A stretch of 56,655 bases of DNA from Saprospiraceae bacterium (GTDB lineage Bacteria > Bacteroidota > Bacteroidia > Chitinophagales > Saprospiraceae). The DNA is taken from contig BQJU01000046.1 of NCBI GenBank assembly GCA_021604865.1, forward strand, positions 1 through 56,655, read 5' to 3'. Below are positions 36,108-44,713 of the stretch, in pieces (position 1 is the stretch's first letter; each line of letters starts with the position of its first letter). The position numbers were made by a program, and so were the translations under genes. The notes under the pieces were generated by a model, which was not told where the DNA came from, did no database searches, and saw only the letters and a list, made by a program, of their open reading frames with translations.

Positions 36108-36865
36108 GACCGCAGCGCGGTCCAAATACGTTAGCACGCCACAACGTTACGGTTTTTCGACTACAGCGTAGTCGCACCCATTCTCAACCACCCCATTTTC
36201 AATCAAAAAACAGGTGGACATGATCATTTGTGCCATTAACGGCTAAAGAATAATGCCCCCTTTTGTTAATGAATGTGCGACCGCGCTGCGGTCGAATCAA
36301 AAGACGAACCATTCTGCTAACCTAGTTTGACCACGCTGTGGTCCATGGCAGGTGTAATTTCACTTATTTCACTAGAAAATTATCCAAAACGAAATTTGTG
36401 TCTCAATCAGATTGCTGCGTTGTCAGGAGTCAGACGCTGCGCTGTCTTTAGCCAGACAGCGCAGCGTTCTCACAACAAACCAATCAAAAAATCAACCATA
36501 TTGCAAACCTAATTTGCTCCCGATGTGATCTTAATTGCAGAATAAACGAATGTAGATAAAACAGACCGCAGCGCGGTCCAAATACGTTAGCCAGATAATA
36601 GCCTCTTGTTTTTCGACTACAGCGTAGTCGCACCAGGTAACAACCGCTCCAAGATCAATCAAAATACAAACCATTTTGCAAGCTTAGGGGGCAGCGAAGA
36701 ATAGGTTGTCTGTTTCAGGTGAGTTATTTTGCCGCCAGCCTAGGCACGAAAACCGCGCATACCCACTACTACGCAAGGGTTTGAGTAACGACGGCTGGTG
36801 GCAAAAGAGCCGCATCAAATGGGTAAGTTATTCTTCGCTGACCCCTTAGTGATCACGCTGTGGTC
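36108..36865. repeat. Family of 15-bp palindromes with covarying arms
   Basis: Copies: GACCGCAGCGCGGTC at 36108-36122 and 36564-36578; GACTACAGCGTAGTC at 36159-36173 and 36615-36629; GACCGCGCTGCGGTC at 36279-36293; GACCACGCTGTGGTC at 36329-36343; GATCACGCTGTGGTC at 36851-36865. The form is GAC-NNN-(AGC or GCT)-N'N'N'-GTC. CGC/GCG, TAC/GTA and CAC/GTG always change together, so pairing is preserved. A larger hairpin, ACGCTGCGCTGTCT plus its exact complement around TTAGCC, lies at 36434-36467. Confidence 0.85.
36686..36846. mobile_element. MITE-like element, copy 1
   Basis: A 161-bp element bounded by near-identical terminal inverted repeats (AGGGGNCAGCGAAGAATA, about 22 bp). Flanking TA bases may be part of the target site. 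Inner arms GCCGCCAGCC and GGCTGGTGGC also pair, so the element is nearly one large imperfect palindrome. No ORF of useful size. It shares most of its sequence with 43771-43961. No matching transposase was seen in the window. Confidence 0.75.
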
Positions 36866-36932
36866 CAAAGCCGTGGTGCCATTGAAAGATGTGTTCCAAC
36901 CAAAGCGCGCTGCGCTGTCAGAGGAGAGGCGC

Positions 36933-38984
36933 CTATAATCTATCGCCTTTCCCCATCTTCACCATCGTCAAAATCGTAGCAATGGCCACGGTCTCACCGG
37001 TTTCGTCATACACATCTACCAGCCATTTGACAATGCCCTTTTGGTAATCTTCGTCTTCTCGCTGTTCCTGCGCTATCTTTTCTTTGACGGTTAGTTTTAC
37101 GCCGATGGTCATGCCTGGGTATACAGGTTTGGTAAAGCGGCATTCTTCCAGTCCATAGTTGAGCAAAACCGGCCCTTTGCGGGGTTCAACAAACATTCCG
37201 GCTGCTTTGGAAAGAATATAATAGCCATGTGCTACCCGCTGTTCAAAAGGGGTGCCTTCCAGAGAAGTAGCATCTACATGGGCATAAAAATGGTCGCCGC
37301 TAACATTGGCAAAATTAGCGATGTCGGCTTCGGTGACGGTATGTTTATGGGTAATTCTGGTTTCGCCGATTTCCAGTTCTTCAAAGTGTTTTAGGAAAGG
37401 ATGTACCAGCTTTTCCGTTTGTTTGCCCCCCACCTGATAAACATTGGTTACAGAAGTGATCATGCTCGGATGCCCTTGGATGGCGGTACGTTGCAGGTAG
37501 TGTTTCACACCACGTAAGCCACCCATTTCTTCGCCACCACCGGCGCGACCAGGGCCGCCGTGTACCATCAGCGGCATGGGTGATCCGTGGCCTGTACTTT
37601 CTGGCGCACTTTCCCGGTTGAGCATCAGTATGCGACCATGATAGGCCCCTGCGCCAATAACATAATGACGGGCAATCTTCGGATTGTAAGTACAAATGGT
37701 GCTCACTAATGAACCTTTGCCCATATTGGCCAGCGCAATGGCTTCTTCCAGGTTACGGTAAGGCATGAGTGTACTGACCGGCCCAAAGGCTTCTATCTCG
37801 TGGCTATCTTTTTTGTTAAATGGATCGTCATTCAGGAAAAGAATCGGAGAAAGGAACGCACCCTTTGATTTATCGGCGCCAATCACCTCAAAATCATCGA
37901 GATCACCATAAACGATTTTGCTCGACTTGCTGAGCAGTTCCACCCGCCGACGGACTTCGGCTTCTTGTTTTTTACTCACTAAAGATCCCATGCGCACGCC
38001 TTCTACCTGTGGATCACCAATGGTGGTTTTCGAAAGCGCTTTGCCAATGGCGATCTGCACGTCTTCGATCAGGCTTTCAGGGACGATAATCCTGCGGATG
38101 GCCGTACATTTTTGGCCACATTTGGTGGTGATTTCCCGCCTGACTTCTTTGACGAATAAATCGAATTCTGGGGTGCCGGGCACTGCGTCTTCACCCAGAA
38201 TGGCGGCGTTCAGACTATCGGCTTCCATATTGAAGGAAACGGCATTGTCAATGATGACGGGCAGGGACTTCAACATCCTGCCTGTAACTGCGGAGCCAGT
38301 AAAGGTGACTACATCCTGAGAAGTCATAGGCTCCAGAATGCCGATACCGCTGCCATTGACTAATTGTAGGGTGCCTTCCGGCAAAATGCCCGAAGCAATG
38401 ATATCGCGAACCATCGCTTCGGTCAGAAAAGAGGTTATTTCTGATGGTTTTATTACAGCAGGCATACCTGCCAGCAGGTTAACAGAGAGCTTTTCCAACA
38501 TCCCCCAGATCGGAAAGTTGAACGCATTGATATGAACCGCTACGCCATGGCGTGGTGTCAGCACGTGGTGACCAATGAAGGTGCCTTCTTTGGACAAATT
38601 GGCTGTCTCACCATCGACATAAACTACATCATCGGGTAATTTTTTGCGTAAGCTGGCATAGGCAAATAAGGTGCCGATCCCGCCGTCAATATCCACCCAA
38701 CTATCTGCCTTGGTGGCACCAGTTTGGTAGCTCAGTGGGTAATATTTTTTGCGGATATCATTGAGGTGTAAAGCCAGCTTTTTGAGCATCAATCCTCTTT
38801 CCCGAAAAGTCATCCGGCGCAATGCCGGGCCACCTACCTTGCGCCCGTGGTCCATAATGGCTGCAAAATCCAAACCTTCAGTACTAGAGGTACCTATCAG
38901 GTTGCCGTTTATCGCATTGTATTGTGGCAAGCCTTCTCCTTCGTGGGGAGCCCACTGTCCTTGTATATAATGTGCTAATTTCAT
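36933..38984 (-). CDS. paaZ: Phenylacetate-pathway bifunctional protein PaaZ
   Basis: A 683-aa fusion. The N-terminal aldehyde dehydrogenase (about 1-520) has the catalytic Cys in CGQKCTAIRR, VTFTGSAVTG for NAD and MEADSLNAAIL. The C-terminal MaoC-like hydratase (about 535-680) has SGDHFYAHVD and RVAHGYYILS. PaaZ opens the oxepin-CoA ring and oxidises the resulting semialdehyde in aerobic phenylacetate catabolism, the usual length being about 680 aa. The other paa genes are not in the window, except a PaaY-like gene at 44.0 kb. Its promoter shares a TetR-type operator with the enoyl-CoA hydratase operon. Confidence 0.95.
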   Translation of the reverse strand: MKLAHYIQGQWAPHEGEGLPQYNAINGNLIGTSSTEGLDFAAIMDHGRKVGGPALRRMTFRERGLMLKKLALHLNDIRKKYYPLSYQTGATKADSWVDIDGGIGTLFAYASLRKKLPDDVVYVDGETANLSKEGTFIGHHVLTPRHGVAVHINAFNFPIWGMLEKLSVNLLAGMPAVIKPSEITSFLTEAMVRDIIASGILPEGTLQLVNGSGIGILEPMTSQDVVTFTGSAVTGRMLKSLPVIIDNAVSFNMEADSLNAAILGEDAVPGTPEFDLFVKEVRREITTKCGQKCTAIRRIIVPESLIEDVQIAIGKALSKTTIGDPQVEGVRMGSLVSKKQEAEVRRRVELLSKSSKIVYGDLDDFEVIGADKSKGAFLSPILFLNDDPFNKKDSHEIEAFGPVSTLMPYRNLEEAIALANMGKGSLVSTICTYNPKIARHYVIGAGAYHGRILMLNRESAPESTGHGSPMPLMVHGGPGRAGGGEEMGGLRGVKHYLQRTAIQGHPSMITSVTNVYQVGGKQTEKLVHPFLKHFEELEIGETRITHKHTVTEADIANFANVSGDHFYAHVDATSLEGTPFEQRVAHGYYILSKAAGMFVEPRKGPVLLNYGLEECRFTKPVYPGMTIGVKLTVKEKIAQEQREDEDYQKGIVKWLVDVYDETGETVAIATILTMVKMGKGDRL

Positions 38985-39016
38985 GTTTCCGAATTGATGA
39001 TAATTTGATAAACAAC

Positions 39017-39043
39017 ACGAATGATTGTTCGTTTGCGAAGATA
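39017..39043 (-). promoter_or_regulatory. Promoter -7 box with TetR-type operator before paaZ
   Basis: On the minus strand TATCTTCG (39036-39043, one mismatch to TAnnTTTG) is followed after three bases by ACGAACAATCATTCGT (39017-39032), a 16-bp imperfect palindrome. The start codon is 33 bp further. The block matches 18444-18470 at 23 of 27 positions, differing in only one base inside the operator. Confidence 0.75.
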
Positions 39044-39106
39044 GGGATTATTGAGAGGTATGGCCAATTTTTATGGAAGCTATCTTAAAACTGCTCCAGA
39101 CCAGAT

Positions 39107-40042
39107 TCACAAGGCTATAATCTGTCCTTCTTCAGCCAGGCGGAATCCGGCTTTCTTTACGGTTTTCCGGGCTGCTTCATCCTGTAGTACCGGATTGCTA
39201 TGGTTGAAATGAATGAAATGAACCTTTGCCTTTTCCATGATATCCAGATCCTTTAAGGTATTCATACTTTCTATGATAAAAGGGTGGGGTATTTCTGCCA
39301 TATCACGACCTGGAATTTCACCATTCTGGAAAAAGGTACCATCCAAAAAGGCATAATCGACAGAGCGGACCAGGGCATTGATATCGATTTTCCAGCGGTC
39401 CCACTTATCAATATCCGGAATAAAAGCGACGGAAGTCTCTTGGCTTTCAATCAGATAACCTACCGTTTCCGAAAATTCGTCGCGGTGAGGCACGAGGAAC
39501 GGTGTCACCCTCAGTCGTTCATTCAGTTGTATGGTGGAGTCGGCCCGAAGATTTGACAATTGAATATTCTCAAATTTGACCAGCTGACTCCAGGGGCCAT
39601 TATTAGCAAGGAATTCACGCATACGCGGCATAGCAAAAACGGGCATCTTTGCGGCACCCATTACTTCCCGTCCGAGTTGCATCAGGCCAGTATAATGACC
39701 TATATGGGCATGGGTAAGAAAAATCCCGGACAGAGGACCATGCTCTTCCACCAGGTGAAGTTGTTCCCGAAAATCAGGAGTGGCATCAAACAACCAGGTT
39801 TTCTGGCTGAGAGGATCAACCAGCGCCAGACAGGACACCATCTTCCCCTGGTCCGGATGGTCCCAAAGGTTTTGACAACAGTCCTTATTACAGCCTGCCT
39901 GTGGATAACCGGCATCCTGAGCGATCCCTAATACGATGAGGTATGGTTGGTTTGGTAGAGTAGTAGCAGCCGTTTCCTGTTCCGCTGGTGATTGGCAGCT
40001 AGTATAGAAGATGGCCATAAGAAGCCAGAGACTTGATCGCAT
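39107..40042 (-). CDS. PqqB-like metallo-beta-lactamase-fold lipoprotein
   Basis: A 311-aa protein of the PqqB-like MBL-fold group. The opening strand region VLGIAQDAGYPQAGC (about 38-52) is typical of PqqB-like proteins. The metal motif is LTHAHIGHYTG, so the usual HxHxDH is HxHxGH and one Zn2-ligand Asp is lost. Further His residues occur in FLVPHRDEF and FIHFNHSNP, and the conserved Asp in IPDIDKW. It carries a lipoprotein signal (FYTSC), so it acts outside the cytosol, unlike PQQ-synthesis PqqB. It is probably a hydrolase of unknown substrate. No other PQQ genes are near. Confidence 0.85.
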   Translation of the reverse strand: MRSSLWLLMAIFYTSCQSPAEQETAATTLPNQPYLIVLGIAQDAGYPQAGCNKDCCQNLWDHPDQGKMVSCLALVDPLSQKTWLFDATPDFREQLHLVEEHGPLSGIFLTHAHIGHYTGLMQLGREVMGAAKMPVFAMPRMREFLANNGPWSQLVKFENIQLSNLRADSTIQLNERLRVTPFLVPHRDEFSETVGYLIESQETSVAFIPDIDKWDRWKIDINALVRSVDYAFLDGTFFQNGEIPGRDMAEIPHPFIIESMNTLKDLDIMEKAKVHFIHFNHSNPVLQDEAARKTVKKAGFRLAEEGQIIAL

Positions 40043-40158
40043 CTTTTAATTACTAAGATAAACATTTTCATAACCTTCCTGTTAAAGCCACCTTAAAGTC
40101 CTAAAGATTAGTAGTGAAATAGTAGAAGACTGCCTATTTTCAGTACAAATCAGATGTT

Positions 40159-42645
40159 ATGCGCTTTCAAAACCCTACAATCTTATTCTGTTTCTTATTG
40201 TTTTCAATCACAAAATGTTATGCCCAATCAGATACTTTATTTTGGTTTGCCGCACCAAAAGTCATCAAACATGCGCCGGACGAAGCTAAAACGCTTTTGT
40301 TTCGAATAGCGGCCTCGGATCAGGATGCTGTGGTACATTTTTCTCAGCCAGCCAATCCAGCTTTCCCGGATACGACTATATTTGTCCCCGCTTCCCAAAG
40401 CAGCACTCTGAATGTTACACCCTGGGTGGAAATGATAGAAAACTTACCCCACGATAGCATTGCAAACCAGGGGATTCGCATTCGTGCTACGGCAAAAGTC
40501 AGCGTTTATTATGAAGCTACGGATATTGATGACCTGGCATTGAATCCTGAAATTTACGTTTTAAAAGGTCAGGCTGCATTGGGCAAATTGTTCTATTTGC
40601 CATTTCAGGATTATTGGAGCACCCATTCTATTCCACAAGCCTTTACCCTTGTTGCTACTGAAGATAACACTACGGTGGTCATTACCCCCACTAACGATCT
40701 GCTCAACCATCCGGCCAATGTGCCTTTTTGGATAGAATTACAGAAGGGGCAAACTTATTCGGTTAAGGCACAGGCTTCGTTGAATTATTTTCTAAGTGGA
40801 ACAAAAGTGGCGTCGAATAAACCGGTAGCCATTACAATCGTCGATGATGGGGTCAGCGATATTGGTGTGAGCACCTGCGCAGATCAGGCAGGTGATCAGA
40901 TTACGCCGGCCACTATTTTGGGTACGGAATACCTTGTCGTTAAAGGGTTTCTGGGATCACAACTTGAGCGTGTTTTTATTACAGCCAGTGAAAACAATAC
41001 CGAAGTGATGGTCAATAATTCATTGGTTGCAACCCTGCAAGCCGGAGAATTGTATCGCCATACTTCGAGCCTCTCCGAACCATCACTGTACATTTCCACT
41101 AGTGAGCCCGTCTATTTGTATCATGTGACGGGTATCGGTTGTGAGGTCGGTGGCGCCCAATTGCCGGGACTGGATTGCCGGGGTTCCCGACACGTGCAGT
41201 TTACCCGAGCCAATCGGGAAAGATTATTTTTATTCCTACTCGGTGAAGGTGAAGTGAGGAATTCTTTTTCAGTCAATGGTGTTCCTGTCAATGGACTGGA
41301 TCTCAATCTATTAGATGGTCCCGTTGGAGAATGGTATGGCGGATGGGTTGAAATTGATACCAATTGGGTGAGTCCTGGCCAGAATTGTACCGTGACCAAT
41401 AATGCAGGTGTTTTTCAACTGGGCATGCTTCATGGAGGCGGTGCCTCGGGTTGCCGATATGGGTATTTTTCCGATTACCGGGAACTTGATGCCAACCTGC
41501 CGGATAGAATCGATACTTGTGAGGTGAATGCGATCAACATAAGTGCTCCTGATTTCGAAGAGACGGCCTATTTGTGGAATACGGGTGATCTAACTACGGC
41601 TACCGTGGCAGATACCTCGGGCTGGTACTGGGTGGAACTCAATAGAGACAACTGCATTGACCGCGACTCTGTGTGGGTGCAATTTGATGAAGTGGCGGTA
41701 TTTGAAACAAACACATTGTGCCCAGGTACTTCATTTGACTGGCGAGGATTGACCATTGAAGCTGGCGGCCAATATGAGACAAATGTATCAGGTCTGAATG
41801 CAGATTGTGATACCATTTTTTATCTGGATGTATTCCAATTTCCTATTTTAAAAAGGGATACTTTATATAAAAATATCTGTCAGGGGCAGGAAGCTTCTTT
41901 TGGCGGAAATACGATTGGGGAAACAGGCGTTTATGTTCGCACGAGTAATGTCCCGGATAGCTGTGGATACCAACAACTTCTGATTTTGGAGGTCGATCCG
42001 CCTTATCTGTTGCAAGAAGACGATACCTTATGTCCTGGTGATACCCTGCAATTTGGCCAGGAGTATTATACTGAAGCAGGCATCTATCAGGATACCTTAA
42101 GAGATGAAGATGGTTGTTTATTTATTAATGAGCTTACTTTGTCCAGCCCTCCACAGCCGGAGCTACAAGCCCGTATTTATCCGGCAATAGGTACTGCCCT
42201 GGGAGCAATCCTAGTGGACACAATTTTAGGTTCAAATTATGCCTTTCGCTGGAGCAATGGTGCGCAAACCTCTGGCGTTAACCAGCTTCAAGCCGGAACT
42301 TACTACCTTAGTATAACTGACGAATTTGCATGCCAGTATATTTTTGACTTTGAGCTGGAGGAGGAAAATGGCTTTTACCTACCCAATGCGTTTTCGCCTA
42401 ATGGAGATGGCATCAATGATGTCTTTCGATTTTATACAGCCCTTCAAGAATATACCTTACTCACCTTCCAGGTCTTTGACCGCTGGGGAGGGAGCGTGTT
42501 TGCATCCACGGCACCAAGACCACAATGGGATGGGATGGTAAAGGGTAAACTTGGTGCCGCTGGTGTCTACACTTACCTGGTACGTATTGAATTGGGTTTG
42601 GAACGAAGGATGCTGCTAAAAGGCGATGTGATGTTGGTTCGGTGA
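40159..42645 (+). CDS. IgGFc-binding-domain surface protein with gliding-type (CHU_C) C-terminus
   Basis: An 828-aa secreted protein: signal peptide (1-22, ending CYAQ), then an IgGFc-binding-protein N-terminal-like region (about 30-440). Its recognisable pieces are EIYVLKGQAALGKLFYLP, FTLVATEDNTTVVITPT, NKPVAITIVDDG and VTGIGCEVGGAQLP. A row of small Cys-containing repeats follows (about 450-730; CPGTSFDWRGL, CPGDTLQFGQEY). Last is the gliding-motility-associated C-terminal domain (LPNAFSPNGDGINDVFRF ... VFDRWGGSVF, about 735-828), a type B T9SS signal. Typical of large Bacteroidota adhesins exported by T9SS, it probably binds glycans or proteins at the surface. Confidence 0.92.
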   Translation: MRFQNPTILFCFLLFSITKCYAQSDTLFWFAAPKVIKHAPDEAKTLLFRIAASDQDAVVHFSQPANPAFPDTTIFVPASQSSTLNVTPWVEMIENLPHDSIANQGIRIRATAKVSVYYEATDIDDLALNPEIYVLKGQAALGKLFYLPFQDYWSTHSIPQAFTLVATEDNTTVVITPTNDLLNHPANVPFWIELQKGQTYSVKAQASLNYFLSGTKVASNKPVAITIVDDGVSDIGVSTCADQAGDQITPATILGTEYLVVKGFLGSQLERVFITASENNTEVMVNNSLVATLQAGELYRHTSSLSEPSLYISTSEPVYLYHVTGIGCEVGGAQLPGLDCRGSRHVQFTRANRERLFLFLLGEGEVRNSFSVNGVPVNGLDLNLLDGPVGEWYGGWVEIDTNWVSPGQNCTVTNNAGVFQLGMLHGGGASGCRYGYFSDYRELDANLPDRIDTCEVNAINISAPDFEETAYLWNTGDLTTATVADTSGWYWVELNRDNCIDRDSVWVQFDEVAVFETNTLCPGTSFDWRGLTIEAGGQYETNVSGLNADCDTIFYLDVFQFPILKRDTLYKNICQGQEASFGGNTIGETGVYVRTSNVPDSCGYQQLLILEVDPPYLLQEDDTLCPGDTLQFGQEYYTEAGIYQDTLRDEDGCLFINELTLSSPPQPELQARIYPAIGTALGAILVDTILGSNYAFRWSNGAQTSGVNQLQAGTYYLSITDEFACQYIFDFELEEENGFYLPNAFSPNGDGINDVFRFYTALQEYTLLTFQVFDRWGGSVFASTAPRPQWDGMVKGKLGAAGVYTYLVRIELGLERRMLLKGDVMLVR

Positions 42646-42654
42646 TCACACCTT

Positions 42655-43128
42655 TTACAGGAACTTCCTAATCGACAGCATATACCCATAATGAAGCGCC
42701 TCGTGCAAATTGTTAAAAGCAATCGCCTCTTCAATAGAAGTAAGGGTAACGTTATAGCTGGTCGTATAGGTACTGTATTTCTTAAAAATGCCTTCCTTCA
42801 GATCCTGGCGGAATAGAGCTGTCGTTTCCACTAACATTTCCCGAATGTAGCGAACCTCTTCTTCAGCTACATTTTCTTCCGGGTGTGTGCCTTTGCGGTA
42901 TTTTGGAATGAGCTCCTTGCGTATTTTAGGCTCAATTCCTGAGAGGCTATATTGCAGCAATTGCTGAGTGACGAGCACATGTCCCAATTGCCAGATCAGG
43001 TTGTTGGCAAAACCAGTTGGAATCTTGTTGAGCTGATCTACTGAGTATGGGGCCGTAGCATCGAGGATATTTTTTCTGGTAATTTCCAATAAACTGAGTT
43101 GATAAGAAAGGTCTTTTTCTTTTTGCAT
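42655..43128 (-). CDS. DinB-family protein
   Basis: A 157-aa four-helix protein of the DinB/YfiT-like family. His residues of the usual metal triad are seen in WQLGHVLVTQQ (first, about 50) and LHEALHYGYM near the C-terminus. Members include damage-inducible proteins and thiol-dependent (bacillithiol) transferases; the function here is not known. It is convergent with the adhesin gene, 9 bp between stops. No -7 box was recognised upstream. Confidence 0.85.
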   Translation of the reverse strand: MQKEKDLSYQLSLLEITRKNILDATAPYSVDQLNKIPTGFANNLIWQLGHVLVTQQLLQYSLSGIEPKIRKELIPKYRKGTHPEENVAEEEVRYIREMLVETTALFRQDLKEGIFKKYSTYTTSYNVTLTSIEEAIAFNNLHEALHYGYMLSIRKFL

Positions 43129-43178
43129 GGATTTTTTTTTATAAAAGTATAAAAGAGACTGTTTAAATGCCTGATTTT

Positions 43179-43733
43179 CTATCCTTGTTCTCGCTGCGTA
43201 TTTATTAATGTAACCAATAATGCCTGCATTAAATTGTCAATTTTCTCCAAAGTCGCTTTATCCTTAATGTTGCCCTGTTCATTGAGTTTGGTCTTTGGTG
43301 CTTTAATCAGTAATTGGGCCGCTGGTGTAACTTTAGCCATGATGGTAGTCATGATTAAACCTAAAGATTCAAACGCCTTTTCTCCAGAGCTGGCTGCCGT
43401 AATTAACCCTACTGGTTTATCGGAAAAAACAGTAGTAGAAACGGTCCATTCGATAGCATTTTTTAAAGCGCCGGGCAAGCTGAAAACGTATTCGGGGGTA
43501 CAGATCAACACACCGTCTGCCTGATTGATAAGTTCTCTAAATTCGATCACGGCCGATGGGAAGGGTTCCTGATCAAGGTCGGGATTGAAATGAGGCAATT
43601 GATCGATGCCCTCATAAATTTGAATATCCAACTGATCCGTATACATTGAGGCAATGGCTTTTAGTATTGCTAAATTGGCGGATGTTTTTTTGGTGCTCCC
43701 CGAGATCGCAAAAATGGTTTTTCTAGGTGTCAT
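43179..43733 (-). CDS. NADPH-dependent FMN reductase
   Basis: A 184-aa flavodoxin-like protein of the NADPH-dependent FMN reductase family. FMN-phosphate-binding loop SGSTKKTSANL lies at about 11-21, and CTPEYVFSLPGALKNAIEW (about 78-96) is the family signature. Cytosolic, it reduces FMN, quinones or azo compounds. It is followed by DinB on the same strand after 50 bp. A MITE-like element lies just upstream (43771-43961), so its promoter may be within or before that element. Confidence 0.9.
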   Translation of the reverse strand: MTPRKTIFAISGSTKKTSANLAILKAIASMYTDQLDIQIYEGIDQLPHFNPDLDQEPFPSAVIEFRELINQADGVLICTPEYVFSLPGALKNAIEWTVSTTVFSDKPVGLITAASSGEKAFESLGLIMTTIMAKVTPAAQLLIKAPKTKLNEQGNIKDKATLEKIDNLMQALLVTLINTQREQG

Positions 43734-43770
43734 TAGATTTTTAGATATTAGATTGAGGATAAAAACACTA

Positions 43771-43961
43771 AGGGGTCAACGAAGAATAAGTTGTTTGTTT
43801 CAGGTGAGCTATTTTGCCGCCAGCCTAGGCGTGTGCTGCGCGCTGAAGTGCTATGGCACGCAAGCACGAAAACCGCGCATAGCCACTGCAAGGATTTGAG
43901 TAACGATGGCTGGTGGCAAAAGAACCGCATCAAATGGGTAAGTTATTCTTCGCTGACCCCT
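43771..43961. mobile_element. MITE-like element, copy 2
   Basis: A 191-bp copy of the 36686-36846 element, with the same ends (AGGGGTCARCGAAGAATAA, inverted at the right end). It carries about 36 extra bp (near 43829-43864) after CTAGGC that copy 1 lacks, themselves containing GTGC/GCAC segments. Flanked by ..TA on the left and AA on the right. It lies between two genes on the minus strand and could carry regulatory sequence. Confidence 0.75.
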
Positions 43962-44008
43962 AATGGTAACCACTCAGAAAAGTGAAAGTTCTAACCCGTT
44001 TGTAACGT

Positions 44009-44605
44009 TTACCCTCCCTTAATCCGATTCCAGGTATCATACAATGACTCCTGGTCTGGTCGATTAGCTGGTACTTTCCGCAAAGGCTCACAAGGGCGGA
44101 GGCTGGCATAACATTCAGCAGGTAATTGCTGGTACAAATGGGTGCCTTTGGTCTTCCAGGCAATCATTTCGTCACTGACTTCTTTGACTACTTTTCCGGG
44201 ATTACCCACCACAAGGCTTCTGTCCGGAATTTTTTCACCGGCTTTGAGAAAACAAAGGGCACCAATAATACACTCGGCCCCAACCTGCACCTCATCCATG
44301 ATGACACTATTCATACCAATGAGGGTATTCCGGCCAATGGTTGCTCCATGAATAATGGCTCCATGGCCAATATGGGCACCTTCATACAACCGAACCGTTA
44401 CGCCCGGAAACATGTGGATGGTACAATTTTCCTGCACATTACAGCCATCCTCGATGATGACACCTCCCCAATCTCCACGAATGGCCGCTCCAGGTCCCAC
44501 ATAAACATCCCGACCAATGATGACATTACCCGTTACGACTGCCTGGGGATGGATAAACGCCGATTTGTGAATAACCGGGATGAAACCCTTGAATTCATAT
44601 ATCAT
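44009..44605 (-). CDS. paaY: Hexapeptide-repeat protein, PaaY-like (gamma-carbonic-anhydrase-type)
   Basis: A 198-aa left-handed beta-helix protein, exactly the length of PaaY/CaiE proteins. Repeats such as VVTGNVIIGRDVYVGPGAAI, EGAHIGHGAIIHGA and IGRNTLIGMNSVIMDEVQVG show the hexapeptide pattern. His in the zinc-binding positions are seen in NCTIHMFPG, GAHIGHGAIIHG. PaaY is a thioesterase or transferase-like protein in phenylacetate catabolism that removes dead-end CoA esters. The presence of paaZ in the window fits, but this gene lacks the shared TetR-type operator. Confidence 0.82.
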   Translation of the reverse strand: MIYEFKGFIPVIHKSAFIHPQAVVTGNVIIGRDVYVGPGAAIRGDWGGVIIEDGCNVQENCTIHMFPGVTVRLYEGAHIGHGAIIHGATIGRNTLIGMNSVIMDEVQVGAECIIGALCFLKAGEKIPDRSLVVGNPGKVVKEVSDEMIAWKTKGTHLYQQLPAECYASLRPCEPLRKVPANRPDQESLYDTWNRIKGG

Positions 44606-44713
44606 AGCTGTTTGTTTTTCTCAAAACTGTTAAAATACAGTAAATGTCACTACAAATCCGTAACTTTTTGGAGTAAAAGGCATTTAAATAAAAAAACAAG
44701 CTCTATATAAGTT

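Larger units (their letters stand above)
35809..36932. other. Gene-free 1.1-kb repeat cluster
   Basis: No gene of useful length was found between GH3 and paaZ. The region holds at least seven copies of a 15-bp palindrome family, one 34-bp hairpin (36434-36467) and a 161-bp MITE-like element (36686-36846). Two copies of a longer composite also occur: AGACCGCAGCGCGG or its like, then CCAAATACGTTAG, then TTTTTCGACTACAGCG, at 36108-36173 and 36564-36629. The cluster looks like a landing zone for small mobile repeats. Confidence 0.75.

Noticed and set aside
36327-36512. 61-codon plus frame in the repeat cluster
   Set aside because: Runs through palindromic repeats, no start context and no similarity.
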